From contig LSRY02000010.1 in the NCBI GenBank assembly GCA_001643675.2, positions 1,072,501 through 1,136,500 of the forward strand: a DNA stretch of 64,000 bases, in the 5' to 3' direction. This DNA is from Monocercomonoides exilis. Its lineage: Eukaryota > Preaxostyla > Oxymonadida > Polymastigidae. Below the pieces are notes generated by a model. It was not told the DNA's origin, did no database searches, and saw only the letters and a list, made by a program, of their open reading frames with translations. The translations under genes were made by a program, and so were the position numbers. Within the stretch, counting starts at the first letter, position 1. Each line of letters opens with the position of its first letter. This document shows positions 58,744-64,000 of this stretch, one piece after another.

Positions 58744-60083
58744 TTAAACAATTGATCCATAGAAACTGATTACAAGATCTTCATATCCTTCTTCTTCCAT
58801 CTTTTCACGCTGCTTTCTATTCCACGTAATTTCCTTCTTTGCCTTTTCGCTTTCTTTTTTCGAACTTTCAACAAGCCATCTCCAAGAAAACCCGAAAACA
58901 TTCTTCGAGAAAGTATCTTTTTTCTTTTTTTTTAATTTCCTACATTTCACGAATCCTGGAGAAAATGTCTCCACAAAATATAGAAAAATCACTGACAATC
59001 GTCTGTTGGTGCATTTCTTCCACAATAAAGTCGACAATTTTGTCTCTCAGCAAATAATCAGTTGATATTTCATGAGTCAGAATGATATGCAAAATAAATG
59101 ATAAGCATTGCTCAAATGTTTCTCTGTGGGCACTTCTAGCTGTTCTGCACATATTTATGATGCATACTACCACTCTTGCAAATTCTTCTTTCTGAATTAT
59201 TGAATAAGCAAAACTGCCGTTTACTGCATTTATCCATCTCGTAAAAAGTTTGATTTCTTTTATTTCAAATCGGCCTCTTCTCAAACTATTCTTTTTCCGG
59301 TCAACAAATTCACTCAGCTCGTCCAATTCTCTTGCAGCCTCTCTTCCGAAATGTAGCTCGTTCACAATAACTTTTTTCAAGATTATGTTATTGTCCAATC
59401 TTCTGGGCAAAATCTTCCAAGCTGATAGATAACCAAGGCGAGTCGGGTTACGATGTTCTTGGTGATATCTGATTATCTTTTTGATTTCATTCAAATACAG
59501 CTTTTTTTCGATTTTCTGGGTAAAAAGAAAAACAAAAAAGAAAATGGAGATAAGATAAATATTATCAATACGGAAAAGAAGTTCCCATACACAATATCTT
59601 GCAATGTTATTTAAAGTCAGAATAGCCATTTCCACTTCTTTCTGAGTTTCCTCGTTTCCATCTTTCCTTAATGCAACTTTCAGAAGGCAATGTACACATA
59701 TTGAAATTAATTCAGGCAAGACGTTGTTGCTTAGTAAAGCATAGCATTCACAAAGATCAATGAGAAGCTTTTCATTCTTTTCTTTTTTTTTTCTCATTTT
59801 CATAAATAATCATCTGTTTTATTCTTCTGTACAACTCAGATAAATCAATGAGTCAACTACATATAATATTCAATATGTTGGAGTATCCAAGAAGCTTCAG
59901 TAGCAAAATGGAATTCTCCAATGACATTTTCTTTTCTTGAATCATTTTGTCTATTTCATTGAACAATTCTACAGTGAAAACAAATGAAAATTCTTCTTCA
60001 TTCATTTTTTCAATAAACAAATTCAGTTCTTTGATTTTCTGTTTTTGCCTATCTTCATCGCTATCCTCAAGCTCATTAAACAA
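58744..60083 (-). pseudogene. Broken ARM-like repeat protein gene
   Basis: The minus strand carries colinear pieces of one helical-repeat protein in different frames. 60083-59853 reads FNELEDSDEDRQKQKIKELN and on to SLENSILLLKLLGYSN, then meets TGA. The same frame continues as LIDLSELYRRIKQMII until an A10 run (about 59782-59791). Beyond it KNEKLLIDLCECYALL and the long 59803-58940 frame take over, one base out of phase. That frame includes LGYLSAWKILPRRLD and ELHFGREAARELDEL, with an apparent intron-like T-rich interruption near 59520-59580. The C-terminal REKMEEEGYEDLVISFYG is in yet another frame ending at 58744. An acceptor-like TTTTTTCAG precedes 60083, so at least one upstream exon is expected. 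The protein resembles, from memory, a large ARM-like hypothetical family in Monocercomonoides. Several independent lesions argue for a pseudogene. Confidence 0.65.
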
Positions 60084-60671
60084 TTCTGAAAAAAAGCAAT
60101 AACAAGGAAGAAAACCTAATCAACAAGAAATCGAGTGTTTCAATGTTTGCAAACCATAAAAAAAATACGTTAACGTATTTTTCCTGTAATTTTGAAAAAC
60201 ATTGCAGAAATAAAACACCGCAATTTTCCATTTATATAAAATGAACATATATTTGGAAGGGAAAATGTGAGTGTAAAAAACATAAAACAGTCATCAAAAC
60301 ATCGTTGTTCAAACCGTCATTCTTTGTATTGACATTTAAAAAGGAACCTATAAAGAAAAAATTCACAATTTTAATATCAATGATGCTGTGATGGTAGCAC
60401 TGATCAATGTGATTATCTTTTTATTTGCAAACAATTTGAGAAAATGTCTGACAAAAGTTTTCAACTATCTTTCACCACGTATTTAATGTTTTGTAATCAA
60501 ATTGTTCAGTTTCCTTTTTGATTGCAGAATGCAGTGAATTTTTTTATTTCTCAAAAGAACATAATTGCCTTTTTTTTCTTTTTTGAATCATGAAACAAAG
60601 AAGAATGTCCATTTTCGGATCATCAAGACAAAGACTTTTTTTATTAGTAAAAAAAAATATTTATTTTTTTC
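60084..60671. other. AT-rich intergenic stretch
   Basis: No supported gene. A first exon of the broken ARM-like gene may lie here but could not be placed. Confidence 0.45.
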
Positions 60672-61419
60672 TAAATGGGTGATTATTTTTGAAAGCATAT
60701 TTTTTCATTCAAAAATTTCGGTTCAAAAATTTCTCTTGAATATTAACAAATGCACATTGCAAAGTGAAGAAGCTTATTGAAGACATTTTTATCTTTGATT
60801 TGGAAATGACATTTGTTTTTGAAACAGTTGTCATTATTTTATAATCTGAATACAAAAACACTTCCCATTGACAAACTATCTCTAAAAAATCAATTCCCCG
60901 AAAAAAGATATGATTTCAAAAATAATGACCCAAATGTGTGATTCTTTTTGGAAAATTGCAAATGGTTTATTTGCATATAAATTTAAACTATCATATTTTG
61001 TCCATATTTCTGTTTCCACTCACTAATCTTCTTAAGAATGTTTGAAATAGCATTATCCAGAAATAGATTCCATTTTGGCAAAGTTTTGTGTATATTTACA
61101 AAATTTTGAGTTAAATATGAAATTTTGGATTTATTTGAAAAATAAACATTTGCGACTTTTCAAAAAGAATCACACATATCCTTTTTCGGGGGTGTTGACT
61201 TTTCAATGATTGTTGATTTTTTGAAAGGAAATTTTAATACAAAAGAGTAGAAAAATGATAAATGTTTTTTGAAACAAATGTTTTTTCAGAATTGAAGAGT
61301 AAAATGTGTTCAATAAGCCTTTTCACTTTGCAAATTATTTTTAATTGATATATAAGAAATATATTTGCACCGAAATTTTTGAATGAAGAAATATGATTTC
61401 AAAAATAATCACCCATTTA
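60672..61419. repeat. Palindromic MITE-like repeat
   Basis: Arms of about 117 bp, 60672-60788 and 61301-61419, are imperfect inverted repeats. The ends read TAAATGGGTGATTATTTTTG and share TTCATTCAAAAATTTCGGT. A second, inner inverted pair (TGTGTGATTCTTTTT near 60935 and 61165) lies inside. Related palindromic sequence occurs at 20951-21375, so this is a dispersed family without coding capacity. Confidence 0.7.
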
Positions 61420-63090
61420 TTGCTTTTTCGACTTAGAAAAATTTTTTTGACTTTGGTTAAAATGTTAAAGATTTTGAATAAATTTTTGTGCGATGTTTTC
61501 AATCACATAAAATTTTGTGACAACAAAAAATTTTCTGCTAAATAATAAGTGAAACAAAACACGTGTTTCTTTGTGACTAATGATTGACAAAATATGTTTT
61601 CTGATGGACCGAGAGATAATTTTTGCATCAGAACCTCAATTATGAAAACAATAATTATTAATGCAAATACAATTTTATGCAAATTCAAAAAAGCGAAGAA
61701 TTAAAACAAAAAAAAAAAACAAAAAAGATGTTGACAAAAGATCAAATTTGTAATATTTTGGTCATCTGAACGTCAGTGAAGTCATCGACAGTTATTGGAG
61801 TCAGTATCTTGCAGAGTTGAAAATTTAATTTTATTAATAAAACAAAGTGAAGTTCGAAGAATTTTAAAAATTGAATAAATCTATAAAAATTGATCAACAT
61901 TTCGAAAACCCGAAAAATCAGATAAAACTAATTTTTTTTGAAGAAACCAAAATTGAAATGGATTTTCAATTTCTGATGGAAGTGACAAATTTGTTTTTGT
62001 ATGCACCACATGCATAAACGAAACATAATATTCATTAATTTGATGTGTTATTATTTTTTTCTTTTAAATTGTTTTTGTTTATTGATAAAAGCTATTTTGA
62101 TTAATTTCTTTAAATAAATTGCATTTGGCTGCTTTTTTTTAAAAAGTTCATTTTGTATTATTTTCTAACATGGCGGAAAATACGGACTTTCAAGCTTTTT
62201 ATGTACAAAGCAAGAAAAAATTGTTTTTCTTATAACATTACTAAACTTTCTCAGATTTCAAAATAAATTTGATTATCATATCCGTAAACATGTATCGTTG
62301 AAATCAAAACGTTAAGTTTTCCAATATTTCATGAATGCCAAAAAATTGACCCATTTTTATTTTGTTTTTTGATCTCAAAAAGTCAATGAAAAGTGCAAAA
62401 ATTTTCAATGAAAATGCCTGAAGGAAAATATTTTGCCCCATATAATAAAAATTTTATTTTTCGATCAAATTTCAGTTTCCACTCACCAAATATCTCTGTC
62501 ATGAAAAAAAAATCTCGACGATGTTTGTATTTCCCTATTAGTGAAGTTTCGTGAGTGCGATAAAAAATATTATCGAAATATGAAGTATTTATTTTTTTTG
62601 TGAATTAAACAAATGGGAAGAAATCTTTGGATTTGTGAAAAAATCAAAGATCTGTTCCAAATTATTTCTGTAATTATATCATAATAAGTCTTTCATTCCT
62701 AAGCAAAAAAAATACAAAAAAAATTTTTTTTTTTAATTGTGAAAAATATTTTTAATAATTGAGTGGAACAAAATTCATAAAGCAAAAAACATCCATTTAA
62801 TGGAAGTTTTCAAAAAAAAAATCAGCCATTTATTTTTCATTTTTCATTTATTATTTATTTCAAAATTCATATTATATAAAATCTTATGTTTTCTGTAATT
62901 TTGACTTTAAAAATTTATTATATGACAATAGCAAAAAAAATTTTTTTTGGTTCTATGTTTTATGGCTGAGTTATGCACGAACAACTCTGTTAGTTATAAT
63001 CATCATGTATTCAAATCACAATTTTAATATGATGAAGTGGATAACTCTGAAAACACTTAATTAACCTTTTTTTTGCGTTATTCACAGATA
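61420..63090. other. AT-rich intergenic stretch
   Basis: No gene or RNA could be supported. A 22-bp word, GTGGAACAAAATTCATAAAGCA, at 62763-62784 is repeated at 56590-56611 in the copy-B-specific segment of the duplication's 5' flank. Confidence 0.5.
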
Positions 63091-64000
63091 ATGAAACAAA
63101 AAGAACTTGAAGATCAAAAATATGATGCTATTGATGCGCTTTCGCGAAGCTATTTGCTAAACAGTATAAGCTTTTAATGTTGTATTTTCCACGCAACAAA
63201 AATAAAATTTCTGGATATTTTTATTAAAAATTCATTTCATTTTTTTGAGGATCTTTGAATTATAAACATTCTTCAAGTGAAAGCGCGGATGCAGATTGCC
63301 TAACGGGTAAATCTTCACATTGCTCCCCTTCTTACATTATTTCTGAGAAGACACATTCTTCTATTCCGTTCAAAATTTCTTTCACAAATATTTCAGAAGC
63401 AAAGAAAGTATTCAGATCAACTGAAAACAGCAGAATTCAAAAAACGCAATCTCAGTGTCCACACAGATTATTTACACTTTTTGGCAAAGATGAAAATGCA
63501 TATCAAATTTCATTAGAAAAACAAAAACCAATTTTCAATTCACAACTTCTGGAAAATTATGAAAAACCTCAAATACTCAAAGAAGAGCAGATGAAATCGT
63601 CTCGCTATAAAGGAGAAAAAATGAGCGAACGCAGTTGCGTTGATGGGAGAAAATTTACTTCTTTTCAGTTTTATGCAGAAATTGGAGCGCACTTCCAAAA
63701 ACTTCGAGAAATGCATTCGAAAAATGAAAAGGATGAAAGCGAAAAGAAAGGCCAGAAAGAAATGATGGAGCAACAACAAGGCATAATTCAAACCGGTTCA
63801 TATGAAGAATCAGTTCCTTTTTCTCATTCGCCAACAGATCCACTATTTGAAGATACAATCATCAGATGGAAACCTGATCCGACGGTGATAAGAGAAGCGT
63901 GTTATGATCAAGATTTTGTGGTGGATGGAGTGCGGCAAACGAGCATTGCCTATCTTCAGAAGGAAACGTTGGAAAGGAAGTGGAAAGAACAAGACATGCA
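63091..64000 (+). CDS. N-terminal part of a paralogue of the 31083 Ser-rich/charged protein (runs off window)
   Basis: Exon 1 at 63091-63163 (MKQKELEDQKYDAIDALSRS) joins exon 2 from 63250 in phase across an 86-bp intron, GTATAA...TTGAG. Exon 2 is open to the window end. Its last 50 codons, IIRWKPDPTVIREACYDQDF then VVDGVRQTSIAYLQKETLER and KWKEQDM, align with the conserved block of the 31083-33998 protein (LERWSVLRKKF, VTVDGRRETLVEEVEER, KRWAQQDV). This defines a shared motif of the form RW-x-VDGxRxT-x-W-x-Q-D. There is no signal peptide or known domain. The 3' part lies outside the window. Confidence 0.75.

Noticed and set aside
1-64000. tRNA, rRNA or CRISPR arrays
   Set aside because: No cloverleaf with plausible A and B boxes, no rRNA-like conserved blocks and no spaced direct-repeat array were seen by eye; the only regular repeats are microsatellites and the 12-bp minisatellite.

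Overview
The window is eukaryotic. It shows a very AT-rich background, genes on both strands separated by AT-rich gaps, short GT-AG introns that can be placed by reading phase, secreted and transmembrane proteins with eukaryotic signal and anchor segments, a Tctex-1 dynein light chain and hAT-type transposon sequence. Long open frames end at ordinary TAA, TAG and TGA codons, so the code looks standard. Very large beta-helix surface proteins, TPR and ARM-like proteins and a non-reassigned code suggest an intron-bearing oxymonad such as Monocercomonoides. That placement rests on remembered resemblance and was not searched.

Layout, left to right. 1-450 is a long foldback repeat. 1618-9660 (minus) encodes a 2680-residue single-pass surface protein with a beta-helix-type ectodomain and a degenerate kinase-like cytoplasmic domain. 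9973-19628 is a hAT-like transposon bounded by 15-bp inverted ends and an 8-bp target duplication. It holds the C-terminal exon of a hAT transposase and decayed pieces of other genes. 19688-20541 is a nested palindromic element, and a further orphan hAT-type end lies at 22440-22506. 22670-29308 (plus) is a three-exon secreted protein with about twelve Cys-rich CnaB/SdrD-B-like repeats. 30246-30766 (minus) is the dynein light chain. 31083-33998 (plus) is a Ser-rich, charged protein whose paralogue starts at 63091 and runs off the window. 34787-35647 (plus) is a cathepsin-B-like protease. 36520-39845 (minus) is a nine-exon TPR protein, divergently paired with a two-TM protein at 39939-40985. 41924-43882 (minus) is a smaller beta-helix surface protein without the kinase part. 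44913-46917 (minus) is a four-exon helical-repeat-like protein. 47509-56805 is a second copy of the first locus, whose reading frame is interrupted by one TAA. 57253-58720 is a low-complexity locus with a perfect 600-bp minisatellite. 58744-60083 (minus) is a broken ARM-like gene. 60084-63090 is AT-rich and holds a palindromic repeat.

The surface genes dominate. Three beta-helix proteins and one long repeat protein, plus a secreted papain-type protease, suggest a cell-surface or phagotrophic interface. The two giant copies look like members of a family evolving by segmental duplication, inactivation and gene conversion. The cytoplasmic domain keeps the C-lobe fold of a tyrosine-kinase-like kinase but has lost its catalytic residues, so signalling by scaffold or binding rather than catalysis is the likely mode (inference).
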